A DNA stretch of 64,000 nucleotides from Demequina sp. NBRC 110054. Its GTDB lineage: Bacteria; Actinomycetota; Actinomycetes; Actinomycetales; Demequinaceae. The stretch spans positions 620,001 to 684,000 of the forward strand of contig NZ_BBRK01000005.1 of assembly GCF_002090115.1 (NCBI RefSeq), in the 5' to 3' direction. The first letter of the stretch is position 1, and every line of letters begins with the position of its first letter. The position numbers and the translations under genes are program-made. Below, piece after piece: positions 54,277 to 63,256 of this stretch. Below the pieces are notes generated by a model that ran no database searches, was not told the DNA's origin, and saw only the letters and a list, made by a program, of their open reading frames with translations.

Positions 54277-55874
54277 GATCCGCTCACCTCCCCTGCGTCG
54301 CGCTGCTGTTGCTGCTGCTGTTGCTGCTGGCCGTGGGCCCAGTCCTCGGGGTGCGCGTCCTGCGGCACCGAGGCGACTCCCTCGAGCTCGACCTTCGACT
54401 CGGGCGGCGGGACGACCGTCCCGCGGTGGCGCACGCCGCCGAGTACCCAGGTGTCCTTGGAGCCGCCGCCCTGCGACGAGTTCACGATCAGCTGGCCCTT
54501 CTGGAGAGCGACGCGGGTCAGTCCGCCGGGGAGCACCCACACGTCGTCACCGTCGTTGATCGCGAAGGGCCGCAGGTCCACGTGGCGCGGCTCGAGGCCG
54601 GTCTCCGTGAGCGTCGGCACGGTCGACAACTGGATCACGGGCTGCGCGATCCATCCGCGCGGGTCCTCGAGGATCTGCTTGCGCGTCGCCTCGAGCTCCT
54701 CCTTGGAGGCCTTGGTGCCGATCACGACACCCTTGCCTCCCGAGCCGTCGACGGGCTTGACCACGAGCTCGTTGAGCCGGTCGAGGACCTCCTCGCGCGC
54801 CTCCTTCTCCTCGAGTCGCCACGTGTCCACGATGGGCAGGATCGGCTCCTCGCCCAGGTAGTAGCGGGTGAGGTCAGGCATGTACGTGTAGATGAGCTTG
54901 TCGTCCGCGACGCCGTTGCCGATCGCGTTGGCGATCGTGACGTTGCCCAGGCGCGCGGCCTGGACGATGCCGGGGGCGCCGAGCGCGCTGTCGGGCCGGA
55001 ATTGGACCGGGTCCAGGTAGTCGTCGTCGACGCGGCGGTAGATGACGTCGACGCGACGGCGTCCCGCGGTCGTGCGCATGTACACGCGGCCGTTGAGCGT
55101 CTCGAGGTCGCGGCCCTCGACGAGCTGCACGCCCATGGTCCGCGCGAGCAGCGAGTGCTCGTAGTACGCGGAGTTGAACACGCCGGGCGTGAGCACGACG
55201 ATCGTCGGGTCGTCGACGCCCTCGGGCGCGGCCTTCGCGAGCGCGGAGCGCAGCCGCTGCGAGTACTCGAGCACGGGGCGCACGCCCATCGCACCGAACA
55301 TGTCGGGATACATCTGGCTCATCGCGCGGCGGTTCGACAGCACGTAGCTCACGCCGGACGGCACGCGCACGTTGTCCTCGAGCACGCGCCAGATGCTGTG
55401 CTGGTCGCGCACCAGGTCGATGCCGGAGACGTGCACGCGCACGCCGTTGGCGGGGTCGACGCCGTGGACCGCGCGATAGAAGTACTGGCTCGAGGCGATC
55501 AGCCTGCGCGGCACGACGCCGTCGGTCACGCAGTGCTGCGAGCCGTAGACGTCCGCGAGGAACGCCTCGAGGGTCCTCACGCGCTGGGCGATGCCGGGGG
55601 CGATCACGTCCCACTCGTCCGCTCCGACCACGCGCGGCACGATGTCGAGCGGGAACGGCCGCTCCTCACCCGCGTGGTCGAACGTCACTCCCTGCGCGAG
55701 ATAGCTCGACGCGAGCGCCTCGGCCTTCGAGTAGAGATCGTCGCCGGACATCCGGTCGATCTCGGAGTACACGCGCTGGTAGGGCTCGCGCACGTCGCCG
55801 TGCACATCCATCGCCTCGTCCCAGGCCTGGGCCGGGGAGTACCCGGACCACGGGGTCGACCTGTCGTCGCTCAT
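54273..55874 (-). CDS. circularly permuted ATP-grasp protein with poly-Gln tail
   Basis: 533 residues. The ATP-grasp permuted plan is visible in HVSGIDLVRDQHSIWRVLEDN, IANAIGNGVADDKL and VVKPVDGSGGKGVVIGT, ending SSQGGGSKDTWVLGG. It likely joins amide bonds with ATP. A run of nine Gln near residue 520, coded by CAG/CAA, lies just before the end and is not part of the fold. TAGGGT (55882-55887) is 7 nt before ATG 55874. It is the first gene of the ATP-grasp, alpha-E, transglutaminase operon. Confidence 0.92.
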   Translation of the reverse strand: MSDDRSTPWSGYSPAQAWDEAMDVHGDVREPYQRVYSEIDRMSGDDLYSKAEALASSYLAQGVTFDHAGEERPFPLDIVPRVVGADEWDVIAPGIAQRVRTLEAFLADVYGSQHCVTDGVVPRRLIASSQYFYRAVHGVDPANGVRVHVSGIDLVRDQHSIWRVLEDNVRVPSGVSYVLSNRRAMSQMYPDMFGAMGVRPVLEYSQRLRSALAKAAPEGVDDPTIVVLTPGVFNSAYYEHSLLARTMGVQLVEGRDLETLNGRVYMRTTAGRRRVDVIYRRVDDDYLDPVQFRPDSALGAPGIVQAARLGNVTIANAIGNGVADDKLIYTYMPDLTRYYLGEEPILPIVDTWRLEEKEAREEVLDRLNELVVKPVDGSGGKGVVIGTKASKEELEATRKQILEDPRGWIAQPVIQLSTVPTLTETGLEPRHVDLRPFAINDGDDVWVLPGGLTRVALQKGQLIVNSSQGGGSKDTWVLGGVRHRGTVVPPPESKVELEGVASVPQDAHPEDWAHGQQQQQQQQQRDAGEVSGS

Positions 55875-56000
55875 GGTCCCCACCCTAGTCATGGCGTGTT
55901 TCCCAGGCGTGTCAGATATGTCGCCACGCCGAGACGACCACGAGGGACGGGGACGATGCGCCACTTCCCCCGTCGTGCACGTCACCGATACGCTCGGGCC

Positions 56001-56519
56001 ATGGCGTACCCCAAGGACCTGCTTGCCCCCGACGAGGAGATCGTCGTCGAGGCGCACACCCACTGGAAGGCGCTCGTGCTGCCCGCGATCGTCCTCGTGC
56101 TCGCCGTCGCGGCGGCCGGCACCTACTCGTGGTGGCAGACGACGCTCGACCTGAGCCCGACGGCCTCGCTGTGGCTCGGCATCGCAGTCGCGGTGGTGTT
56201 CCTCGTCGTGCTCGCGGTGTGGGTCGTCTCGCCGTACATCCGGTGGGCGACGACGCACTTCGTCATCACCGACCGCCGCGTCATCTACCGCACGGGAGTG
56301 TTCACCAAGAGCGGCATCGACATCCCGCTCGCGCGCGTCAACTCGGTGCAGTTCCGCCACGGGTTCATCGACCAGATGTTCAAGACGGGCACGCTGATCA
56401 TCGAGTCCGCGTCCGACGACCCGCTCGAGTTCGACGACATCCCGAACGTCGAGAAGGTCCACGCGACGCTGTACCACCAGGTCAACGACGTCATCGAGGA
56501 CGAGGACGACGAGCGCTGA
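56001..56519 (+). CDS. PH-domain membrane protein (bPH2 type)
   Basis: 172 residues. Two membrane segments (about 26-44 and 54-76) are followed by a bacterial PH domain with FVITDRRVIYRTGVFTKSGIDIPLARVNSVQF and an acidic end. The function is unknown. TACGCT (55989-55994) lies 6 nt before the ATG, so it is leaderless. A GGACGATGC element at 55951 lies in the gap shared with the divergent ATP-grasp gene. Confidence 0.88.
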   Translation: MAYPKDLLAPDEEIVVEAHTHWKALVLPAIVLVLAVAAAGTYSWWQTTLDLSPTASLWLGIAVAVVFLVVLAVWVVSPYIRWATTHFVITDRRVIYRTGVFTKSGIDIPLARVNSVQFRHGFIDQMFKTGTLIIESASDDPLEFDDIPNVEKVHATLYHQVNDVIEDEDDER

Positions 56520-56590
56520 GCCGTCCCGAGCGCCCCGGCGCCGACCCGCGACGTACCGACCGAGCCCTGAGCGGCCCTAGCATCGAGGGC

Positions 56591-57349
56591 ATGCATGCAC
56601 GCGTGAGCGCCGTCGCGATCGTGGGTCTCATGGCCCTCGGGCTGACCGCGTGCGCCGCGCCGGATGACGAGAACCGGGACCAGACGCTCACGGTCCTCGC
56701 CGCATCGTCCCTGACCGATGTCCTCACCGAGATCGCCCAGGACTTCGAGGCGTCCCATCCGCACATCGACGTGCAGCTGTCCTTCGCGGGCTCGTCGACG
56801 CTCGCGCAGCAGGTGCTCGAGGGCGCGCCGGCCGACGTCATCGCGACGGCGAACGAGGCGACCATGAGGCTCGTCGCCGACGAGCTCGACATCGAGCCGC
56901 ACGTGTTCGCGACCAACGTCCTCACGATCGTGGTGCCCGAGGGCAACCCCGCAGGGATCGCCGAGGTCTCGGACCTCACCGACGCCTCGACGAGGCTAGT
57001 CATCTGCGCCCCGCAGGTGCCGTGCGGCGCCGCGACCGCGCGCGTCGCCGAGGCCGCGGGCGTGGACCTCGCGCCGGTGTCGGAGGAGGCGAACGTCACC
57101 GACGTGCTCGGCAAGGTCGCCTCGGGCGAGGCCGACGCCGGCATCGTCTACGTGACCGACATCGGCCGGGCCGAGGGCGTCGAGGCGATCGCGCTCGCCC
57201 AGGCCGAGGCGGGGATCAACCTCTACCCCATCGCAGCCCTGCCCGGGTCGGGCGGGGCGCAGGACGTCACCGCCGACGCCTTCGTCGCCGCGGTGCTGTC
57301 GGACGCGGCCGAGGCCACGCTGGCCGACGCGGGCTTCGGCATCCCGTGA
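56591..57349 (+). CDS. modA: molybdate ABC transporter substrate-binding lipoprotein
   Basis: 252 residues. A lipoprotein signal ends GLTAC with Cys 21. The ModA fold begins LTVLAASSLTDVLTEIAQDF and has SFAGSSTLAQQVLEGAPADV, the oxyanion-binding serines, and DAGIVYVTDI near the hinge. It binds molybdate (or tungstate) outside the cell. TAGCAT (56578-56583) is 7 nt before the ATG. It heads modA-modB-modC. Confidence 0.95.
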   Translation: MHARVSAVAIVGLMALGLTACAAPDDENRDQTLTVLAASSLTDVLTEIAQDFEASHPHIDVQLSFAGSSTLAQQVLEGAPADVIATANEATMRLVADELDIEPHVFATNVLTIVVPEGNPAGIAEVSDLTDASTRLVICAPQVPCGAATARVAEAAGVDLAPVSEEANVTDVLGKVASGEADAGIVYVTDIGRAEGVEAIALAQAEAGINLYPIAALPGSGGAQDVTADAFVAAVLSDAAEATLADAGFGIP

Positions 57350-58122
57350 CCCTGCCCCGCCGCCTGCTGCCCCTGGCCGCGCTCGGCGCCCTGCTCGTCG
57401 CGGTGCCGCTGCTCGCGCTCGCGTCACGGGTGGAGTGGGGCTCGTTCTGGCCGCTCGTGACCTCGGAGGCGGCGCTCGCCGCGCTGGGGCTGTCGCTGCG
57501 GACCGCGGTCGTGGCCGCCGCAATGTGCCTCGTGCTCGGTGTCCCGCTCGGCGCGGCCCTGCATCGGGCGCGCTTCCGCGGCGCCTCACTCGCGCGCGCC
57601 GTGGTCCTCGCGCCGCTCGTGCTGCCGCCCGTGGTCGGCGGCCTCGCCCTCGTGTACGCATTCGGGCGGCGCGGCCTGCTCGGCGGGACTCTCGAGGCGT
57701 TCGGGATGCAGATCGCGTTCACGACGAGCGCGGTCGTGATCGCCCAGACGTTCGTCGCGCTGCCGTTCATGGTGCTCGCGGTCGAGACTGCGCTGTCCGC
57801 ACGCTCGGGCAGGCACGAGGCGATCGCCGCGACGCTCGGCGCGTCGCCGTGGCTCGTCTTCCGTCGCGTGACGCTGCCCGCTCTCCTGCCCGCGCTCGGC
57901 ACGGGAGTCGTGCTCGCCTTCGCGCGGGCGCTCGGCGAGTTCGGGGCGACGCTCACGTTCGCGGGCAGCCTTGAGGGCGTCACCCGCACGGCCCCGCTGC
58001 AGATCTACCTGGCGCGTGAGAGCGATCCCGAGGCCGCCGTCGCGCTCGGGGTCGTGCTGGTCGTGGTCGCGGTCGGGATCGTCGCCGCCACGTTCCGGCG
58101 CGTCAGGCCGGTGGCGTCGTGA
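57346..58122 (+). CDS. modB: molybdate ABC transporter permease
   Basis: 258 residues with five or six membrane segments and the EAA-loop HEAIAATLGASPWLVFRRVTLPALLPAL that contacts ModC. GTG 57346 overlaps the modA stop (GTGA). Confidence 0.94.
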   Translation: MTLPRRLLPLAALGALLVAVPLLALASRVEWGSFWPLVTSEAALAALGLSLRTAVVAAAMCLVLGVPLGAALHRARFRGASLARAVVLAPLVLPPVVGGLALVYAFGRRGLLGGTLEAFGMQIAFTTSAVVIAQTFVALPFMVLAVETALSARSGRHEAIAATLGASPWLVFRRVTLPALLPALGTGVVLAFARALGEFGATLTFAGSLEGVTRTAPLQIYLARESDPEAAVALGVVLVVVAVGIVAATFRRVRPVAS

Positions 58123-58174
58123 GCGGGCCGCGCGACGCTCGCGCGGGCACCTCTGTCGTGTGCGGGGCGGGCCG

Positions 58175-59197
58175 ATGATGCTCAAGGCGGCGCTGCGCGC
58201 ACCCGCACGTGGCGTCGAGGCCTCTCTCGAGGTGCCTTCGGGCGCCACCCTCGCCCTGCTCGGTCCCAACGGCGCAGGCAAGTCCACGATCCTCGAGGCG
58301 CTCGCCGGGATCGTGGCCGCGGAGGGCCTGATCGAGCTGGGTGCGCGCGCGCTGCTGGACGGCCGGACGGCGACGCCCCCGCATCGTCGCGGCGTGACGA
58401 TCGTGACGCAAGACTCAGCCCTCCTGCCCTCGCTCACCGTGCGCGACAACGTGGCCTTCGGCCCGCGCGCCAAGGGTGCGTCCAGGGCCGAGTCGCGCGA
58501 GGTCGCCGATGCGTGGCTTGCACGGGTCGACTCGCTCGAGCTCGCACCCCGGCGGGTGGATGCGCTCTCGGGCGGCCAGGCGCGCCGCGTCGCCCTCGCC
58601 CGCGCGCTCGCCGCGGAGCCGGACCTGCTGCTGCTCGACGAGCCGTTCGCCGCCCTCGACCTCGAGGCCGCGACCGCGATGCGCGCGCTCGTCGCCGAGG
58701 TGCTCGAGGGCCGCACCGCGGTGCTCGCGACGCACGAGGTGCTCGACGCGCACGCGCTCGCCGACCATGTGGCGGTGCTCGACGAGGGCATGGTCGTCGA
58801 GCACGGCGAGACCGCGCGGGTCCTCACGCGGCCGCGCACCGCCTTCGCCGCGCGCATGGCGGGGCGCTCGCTCGTCCTCGGCACGTGGCGCGAGGGCTCG
58901 CTCGAGCTGCCCGACGGCACCGTGATGGCCGCGACGCCTCATCCCGACGAGCCGCCCCGAGAGGGAGCCACCGCGGCGATCGCGCCCCGACCAAGGGACG
59001 TCGTCCTCGCCTCGGCCGACGCCGACGACGGCCTCGCCGACGCGGTGCGCGCCCTCGAGCCGCACGGCGACGGGGTACGGGTGCGGGGCGCCCGCCTCGC
59101 CGCGGACCTCGACCCGCAGGAGGCGGCGACGCTCGCGCCCGGCACGCGCCTCGCGTTCCGGCTGCCCGAGCCGCCGCTCGCATACGCCAGCGACTGA
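58175..59197 (+). CDS. modC: molybdate ABC transporter ATP-binding protein
   Basis: 340 residues. Walker A GPNGAGKST near 30-38, signature LSGGQARR near 130, Walker B LLLLDEP near 151. The C-terminal 90 residues resemble the TOBE/Mop regulatory domain that binds molybdate. ATG at 58175 or 58178; the family core starts right after. A 52-nt gap separates it from modB, unusual in this compact operon. Confidence 0.93.
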   Translation: MMLKAALRAPARGVEASLEVPSGATLALLGPNGAGKSTILEALAGIVAAEGLIELGARALLDGRTATPPHRRGVTIVTQDSALLPSLTVRDNVAFGPRAKGASRAESREVADAWLARVDSLELAPRRVDALSGGQARRVALARALAAEPDLLLLDEPFAALDLEAATAMRALVAEVLEGRTAVLATHEVLDAHALADHVAVLDEGMVVEHGETARVLTRPRTAFAARMAGRSLVLGTWREGSLELPDGTVMAATPHPDEPPREGATAAIAPRPRDVVLASADADDGLADAVRALEPHGDGVRVRGARLAADLDPQEAATLAPGTRLAFRLPEPPLAYASD

Positions 59198-59271
59198 CCG
59201 GCGGCGGCTGGCCCGACACCCGGCGCTCAGCGCAACGAGACCGCAACCTGGCTCTGCCTAGACTGGCTCGC

Positions 59272-59766
59272 ATGTCCCTGGAAGGTGCCCGCATCGCCGT
59301 CGTCACCGTCTCCGACCGGTGCGCCTCGGGCGAGGCCGAGGACCGCTCGGGACCGATCCTCGCGGAGGCCTTCGCCGCGCTGGGAGCGACCGTCGTCTCC
59401 TCCGTCGTGCCCGACGGGATCGACGCCGTGCGCGACGAGATCTCCCGGGCCGCCGGCTCTTCCGACGCCGTCGTCACGACCGGCGGCACCGGCATCGGCC
59501 CGCGCGACCTGACCCCCGAGGCGACCGCAACGCTGCTGACGACGCTCCTGCCAGGGATCCCCGAGGCGATCCGCGCCGCCGACGCCCACGTGCCAGGGGC
59601 CTCTCTCTCGCGAGGCCTCGCGGGCCTGACCGCGCAGAGGGTCATCGTCGTCAACCTCCCCGGCTCCACGGGCGCGGCGCGCACGGGCGCCGAGGTGCTG
59701 TCGCGCGTGCTCCCGCACGCGCTCGCGCAGCTGCGGGGTGCGGACCACGAGCGGAGCGCGTCATGA
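59272..59766 (+). CDS. mog: molybdopterin adenylyltransferase-type protein (MogA/MoaB)
   Basis: 164 residues. IAVVTVSDRCASGEAEDRSGP and TTGGTGIGPRDLTPEAT near 69-85 are the MogA/MoaB signatures, and RVIVVNLPGS is the substrate loop. It adenylylates molybdopterin before metal insertion. A TAGACT hexamer (59259-59264) is 7 nt before the ATG, so it can be made independently of modABC. Whether it acts as MogA or MoaB cannot be told from sequence. Confidence 0.9.
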   Translation: MSLEGARIAVVTVSDRCASGEAEDRSGPILAEAFAALGATVVSSVVPDGIDAVRDEISRAAGSSDAVVTTGGTGIGPRDLTPEATATLLTTLLPGIPEAIRAADAHVPGASLSRGLAGLTAQRVIVVNLPGSTGAARTGAEVLSRVLPHALAQLRGADHERSAS

Positions 59767-60185
59767 GCGTGCGCCTCGCCGAGCTGTCCGACGATCCCCT
59801 GGACCTCGCGGCGCACGTCGCCGCCGTCTCGGATCCCGCCCACGGAGCGATCGCGACCTTCATGGGGACCGTGCGCGACCACGACCCGTCGGTGACCGGC
59901 GAGGTCACCCACCTGGACTACTCCGCGCACCCGGACGCCGCATCGTCCCTGTCCCGCATCGCCGAGGGCGTGGCCCTGGACCACCCGGAGACGGCCCTCG
60001 CCGTGACGCATCGGGTCGGACTGCTCGCCGTCGGAGACGCCGCGATCGTCGCCGTGGCCGCGTCCGCGCACCGCGCGGAGGCCTTCGACGCGTGCCGCGA
60101 CCTCGTCGAGCGGGTCAAGGCCGAGCTGCCGATCTGGAAGCGCGAGATCCTCGCCGACGGCTCGCACACGTGGGTCGGCCTGTGA
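59763..60185 (+). CDS. moaE: molybdopterin synthase large subunit
   Basis: 140 residues. GAIATFMGTVRDHD, LDYSAHPDA (the usual form is LEYExY) and the catalytic Lys in PIWKREIL near 122-127. With MoaD it inserts sulfur into precursor Z. ATG 59763 overlaps the mog stop by four bases; the partner MoaD is 3 kb away on the other strand. Confidence 0.92.
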   Translation: MSVRLAELSDDPLDLAAHVAAVSDPAHGAIATFMGTVRDHDPSVTGEVTHLDYSAHPDAASSLSRIAEGVALDHPETALAVTHRVGLLAVGDAAIVAVAASAHRAEAFDACRDLVERVKAELPIWKREILADGSHTWVGL

Positions 60186-61207
60186 GCGGCGACCGTCCCT
60201 CGCCTGCGAGTGGCGCTCCCCTCGCGGACACCTTCGGGCGCACCCACCGCGACCTGCGCATCTCGCTGACCGACCGCTGCTCGCTGCGCTGCACGTACTG
60301 CATGCCCGCGGACGGCGTGCCGTGGCTCGCGAAGGACACGCTGCTGACGACGGACGAGCTCGTGCGCGTCGCGCGCGTCGCGGTCGAGGCCGGAGTGGAC
60401 TCGATCCGGCTCACCGGAGGCGAGCCGCTGCTGAGGCCCGACGTCGTGGACGTCGTCGCGCGGCTGTCCGCACTGTCCGGCCCCGCGGGCGCCCCAGAGC
60501 TGTCGCTCACGACCAATGCGCTGAGGCTCCCCGAGCTCGCCGTGCCGCTGCGCGAGGCCGGGCTCGAGCGCGTGAACATCTCGCTCGACACGCTGCGCGC
60601 GGACCGGTTCCTGTCACTGACCAGGCGCGATCGCCTCGACGACACCCTCGACGGGATCGCGGCGGCGCTCGCCGCGGGGCTCGCACCGGTGAAGATCAAC
60701 ACGGTCGCGATGCGAGGAGTGAACGACGACGAGATCGTGGACCTCGCGCGCTTCGCGGCTGAGCGCGGACTGCACCTGCGCTTCATCGAGCAGATGCCGC
60801 TCGACGCGGGCCACACGTGGCGGCGCGAGGAGATGGTCACGGCGGACGAGATTCTCGCCGTGCTGCGCGCCGAGTGGACGCTCACCGAGCTCGACGGGCG
60901 CGGCGCGGCGCCGGCGCAGACGTGGCTGCTCGACGACGGGCCCGCCTCGGTCGGCGTGATCGCGTCCGTGACCCGGCCGTTCTGCGGCGACTGCGATCGC
61001 CTGCGGCTGACCGCGGACGGCCAGGTACGCGCGTGCCTGTTCGCGCGCGAGGAGACCGACCTGCGGGCAGTGCTGCGCTCGGGCGGCTCGGACGCGGAGA
61101 TCGACGCGGCGATCCGCCGCTGTCTGCTGGGCAAGAAGGCGGGCCACGACATCGACGACCCGAGCTTCCTGCAGCCGACCCGCCCGATGAGCGCGATCGG
61201 CGGGTAG
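60182..61207 (+). CDS. moaA: GTP 3',8-cyclase
   Basis: 341 residues. The radical-SAM cluster is Cys 33, 37 and 40 (CSLRCTYC), with RLTGGEPLL near 77-85. The second cluster is in FCGDCDRL with a further Cys 13 residues on. The C-terminal Gly-Gly (AIGG) needed for activity is present. It starts molybdenum cofactor synthesis from GTP. GTG 60182 overlaps the moaE stop. Confidence 0.95.
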   Translation: MSGDRPSPASGAPLADTFGRTHRDLRISLTDRCSLRCTYCMPADGVPWLAKDTLLTTDELVRVARVAVEAGVDSIRLTGGEPLLRPDVVDVVARLSALSGPAGAPELSLTTNALRLPELAVPLREAGLERVNISLDTLRADRFLSLTRRDRLDDTLDGIAAALAAGLAPVKINTVAMRGVNDDEIVDLARFAAERGLHLRFIEQMPLDAGHTWRREEMVTADEILAVLRAEWTLTELDGRGAAPAQTWLLDDGPASVGVIASVTRPFCGDCDRLRLTADGQVRACLFAREETDLRAVLRSGGSDAEIDAAIRRCLLGKKAGHDIDDPSFLQPTRPMSAIGG

Positions 61208-61348
61208 CCGTCTCTGGCTCCCCGCCCCACCCCCCTTCGTTCGGGTCGGCCTGTGTCAGTCTGAGGAGCTCGCTGCGTCTGACAGGTATATGAGTGTCGC
61301 TGCGGCGTGACTCAGGCCGGCTTGCCGAGGTGTGTGAGTCCCGTCGAC

Positions 61349-61430
61349 CCGAAGTGACTGAGAATCGCCTTGCCACCGCACCGAATTGCGGCGAACACTA
61401 CGGATCCGCAGCGATCCCCAGTCACTTCGG
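61349..61430. repeat. 20-bp imperfect inverted repeat between convergent genes
   Basis: Arms at 61349-61368 and 61411-61430 match at 18 of 20 positions (12 consecutive: CCGAAGTGACTG). They flank 42 nt that itself holds the hairpin CCGCA/TGCGG and the palindrome CGGATCCG. Around it, 61240-61350, several GTGACT/GAGTC-like words repeat. It may be a terminator for moaA and the amine oxidase or a small mobile-type repeat; the 250-nt gap has no gene. Confidence 0.6.
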
Positions 61431-61457
61431 CCCCCACATCGGGCCCGCGCGGGCTCC

Positions 61458-62792
61458 CTACTCCCAGAGCCCCTCGATCGGCAGATCCGCACGCGCGACC
61501 CGGCACGCCGCGCGGTGCCCCGACAGCATCGCGGCCGGCACGGTCGCCGGGTCGTCGGTCCACGTCGCCTCGCCCGCGAGGTGCAGCACGCCCCCGACGG
61601 GCGTCGCGAGCGCGTCGTGGTCCGCGGTCGTCGAGCCGCGCGTCATGTACGCGTAGGCGCCGCGCGCGAACGGGTCGGCATGCCACGCGGTGCGGTCCAC
61701 GCGGTTCGGCGAGGGGATCGCTTCGCCATACAGACGACGCAGCTGGGCCATCACCGACTCGGCCACCTCCTCGTCGGTCCAGTTGGCGGTCGCCCGCGCG
61801 GCTGGTCCTGCGGCAAACGTGAGCAGGGTGGGGACTCCGTGGAGGGCCGTGAGGTCGTACCAGGAGTGCCACCAGACACCCTCGGGCCCGAGCTGCCGGA
61901 TCGCGTACACGCCCTCCTCCCAGAAGCGCTCCTCGAACCGCAGGAAGACCTTCTCGAACGCGTTCATCTCGAGCCGCGAAAGCGGCCCCGCCACCGCGGG
62001 AGGAAGGGGCGGATCGAACGCCAGGTCGCCGGCGTGAAGTACGCCGACGGGGACCGTGACCACCGCATCGTGCGCCTCGAAGCCCCCTCCCGTCGAGGTG
62101 ACCCGCACGCCGTCCGAGCCCCACGAGACGCCTGAGACGACCTCGCCGAGCCGCACGTCCAGGCCCGCAGCCAGCCGAGTGGGCAGAACGTCGTAGCCTT
62201 CAGGGAACACGACCTCGTCGCCCTCGATCTCGTCGTCGTCGAGCCCGTGCGCCGCGAGGTCCCCTATCAACGCGCCGTACTGCTCCTCGCTGCGATGCTC
62301 GAGGTGCTCGCGCACAGGAGCCGCACGTGCGTCGTCCCACCCGAACGAGGCGAGCGCCGCGTCGGTGACGTCGCGGTACGAGGCATCGGGCGCGGAGCCG
62401 GCGATCACGGACACCAGAGCGGTATCGACGGCGTGCACGTCGGAGGCGAAGGACGCGGCGGCCTCGTCGGACAGGCGCGCGCCGTCGGGCCCGAAGTACG
62501 CGATCGGCCGGCTGTCGACCTGATACCCGCCGACGGTGAACTCGTGCACGCGCATTCCGAACGCTCGCGCCGCATCGAAGACCGGGCTGCCGTCGATCCC
62601 GTGGATCCACGAGGCGCCGAGATCCGTGACGGAACCGTCCTCACGCGAGGTCCACACGCGTCCGCCCACGCGGTCGCGCGCCTCGAGCACCACCACCTCG
62701 CGCCCCGCGCGGGACAGCAGCCGCGCTGCGGTGAGTCCCGCCACGCCTGCGCCCACGACCACGGTGTCGTACCGTCGCACCTGCTTCTCCAT
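61458..62792 (-). CDS. flavin monoamine oxidase
   Basis: 444 residues. The FAD site VVVGAGVAGLTAARLL near 10-25, VLEARDRVGGRV near 35-46, LGASWIHG near 58 and the C-terminal HLAGEATWTDDP near 402 match plant- and bacteria-type amine/polyamine oxidases. The substrate is unknown. GAGAAGG lies before the ATG. It interrupts the molybdenum genes but needs FAD, not molybdenum. Confidence 0.92.
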   Translation of the reverse strand: MEKQVRRYDTVVVGAGVAGLTAARLLSRAGREVVVLEARDRVGGRVWTSREDGSVTDLGASWIHGIDGSPVFDAARAFGMRVHEFTVGGYQVDSRPIAYFGPDGARLSDEAAASFASDVHAVDTALVSVIAGSAPDASYRDVTDAALASFGWDDARAAPVREHLEHRSEEQYGALIGDLAAHGLDDDEIEGDEVVFPEGYDVLPTRLAAGLDVRLGEVVSGVSWGSDGVRVTSTGGGFEAHDAVVTVPVGVLHAGDLAFDPPLPPAVAGPLSRLEMNAFEKVFLRFEERFWEEGVYAIRQLGPEGVWWHSWYDLTALHGVPTLLTFAAGPAARATANWTDEEVAESVMAQLRRLYGEAIPSPNRVDRTAWHADPFARGAYAYMTRGSTTADHDALATPVGGVLHLAGEATWTDDPATVPAAMLSGHRAACRVARADLPIEGLWE

Positions 62793-62817
62793 CCTTCTCG
62801 CCGCCTCGGCCCTACCG

Positions 62818-62847
62818 TTGACACCGCCTGTCAGCGAGTGCCAGCAT
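62818..62847 (+). promoter_or_regulatory. promoter of the tiny membrane gene
   Basis: TTGACA (62818-62823), an 18-nt spacer and CAGCAT (62842-62847) stand 7 nt before ATG 62855, giving a leaderless message. Confidence 0.7.
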
Positions 62848-62854
62848 TCCCGGC

Positions 62855-63013
62855 ATGGGCTTTCTTGAGGGGATTCTGGCCTACGTTCTGGTCATCGGGG
62901 TCATTCTGTACGTGCTGTACCGGGTCATCCGGATGGCCGTGCGCGATGGGATCGTCGATGCCCACAAGCGCGTCGGCGCGCCGGCGCCGCTCCTCGACGA
63001 GGATCGCAACTGA
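62855..63013 (+). CDS. tiny membrane protein of unknown function
   Basis: 52 residues: MGFLEGILAYVLVIGV then ILYVLYRVIRMAV, one membrane segment (about 5-26), a basic stretch and an acidic end (LLDEDRN). Its codons use ATT, CTT and TTT more than the neighbours. The strong promoter 7 nt upstream supports it being a real gene. I recognise no family. It lies between the amine oxidase and moaD, on the opposite strand to both. Confidence 0.7.
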   Translation: MGFLEGILAYVLVIGVILYVLYRVIRMAVRDGIVDAHKRVGAPAPLLDEDRN

Positions 63014-63016
63014 CCG

Positions 63017-63256
63017 CTATCCCCCCGCGAAGGGCGGAAGGACGTCCACGGTCGCGCCGTCGGGGATCGCCTCGCCGGGCTCGAGCAGCGTCCCGTCGGC
63101 CATGAGCGAGCACTTCGCGAGCACCGGCCCGAAGCCCTCGCCGAAGCGCAGCGCGAGCTCGGATCGCAGCGCGTCCTCGGTGGTCGCGGATGCCGAGGTC
63201 TCGGCGACGCCCGCGGCCTCCGCGGCGCCCGCGAACAGCCGCACCACGTGGCTCAC
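63017..63256 (-). CDS. moaD: molybdopterin synthase sulfur carrier subunit
   Basis: 79 residues with the ubiquitin-like fold (VRLFAGAAEAAGVAETSA ... PDGATVDVLPPFAGG) and the terminal Gly-Gly that carries the thiocarboxylate. It works with MoaE. GTG 63256 overlaps the moaC stop (GTGA), so the upstream GTG at 63268 is rejected. Confidence 0.92.
   Translation of the reverse strand: MSHVVRLFAGAAEAAGVAETSASATTEDALRSELALRFGEGFGPVLAKCSLMADGTLLEPGEAIPDGATVDVLPPFAGG

Noticed and set aside
54309..56519. A 736-codon plus-strand frame opposite the ATP-grasp gene
   Set aside because: Shadow of the ATP-grasp gene; only its last 172 codons, the PH-domain protein from 56001, have a family signature and a promoter.
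61208..61457. Molybdenum-cofactor riboswitch near moaA
   Set aside because: The structured DNA lies downstream of moaA, not in a leader, and moaA is translationally coupled to moaE.
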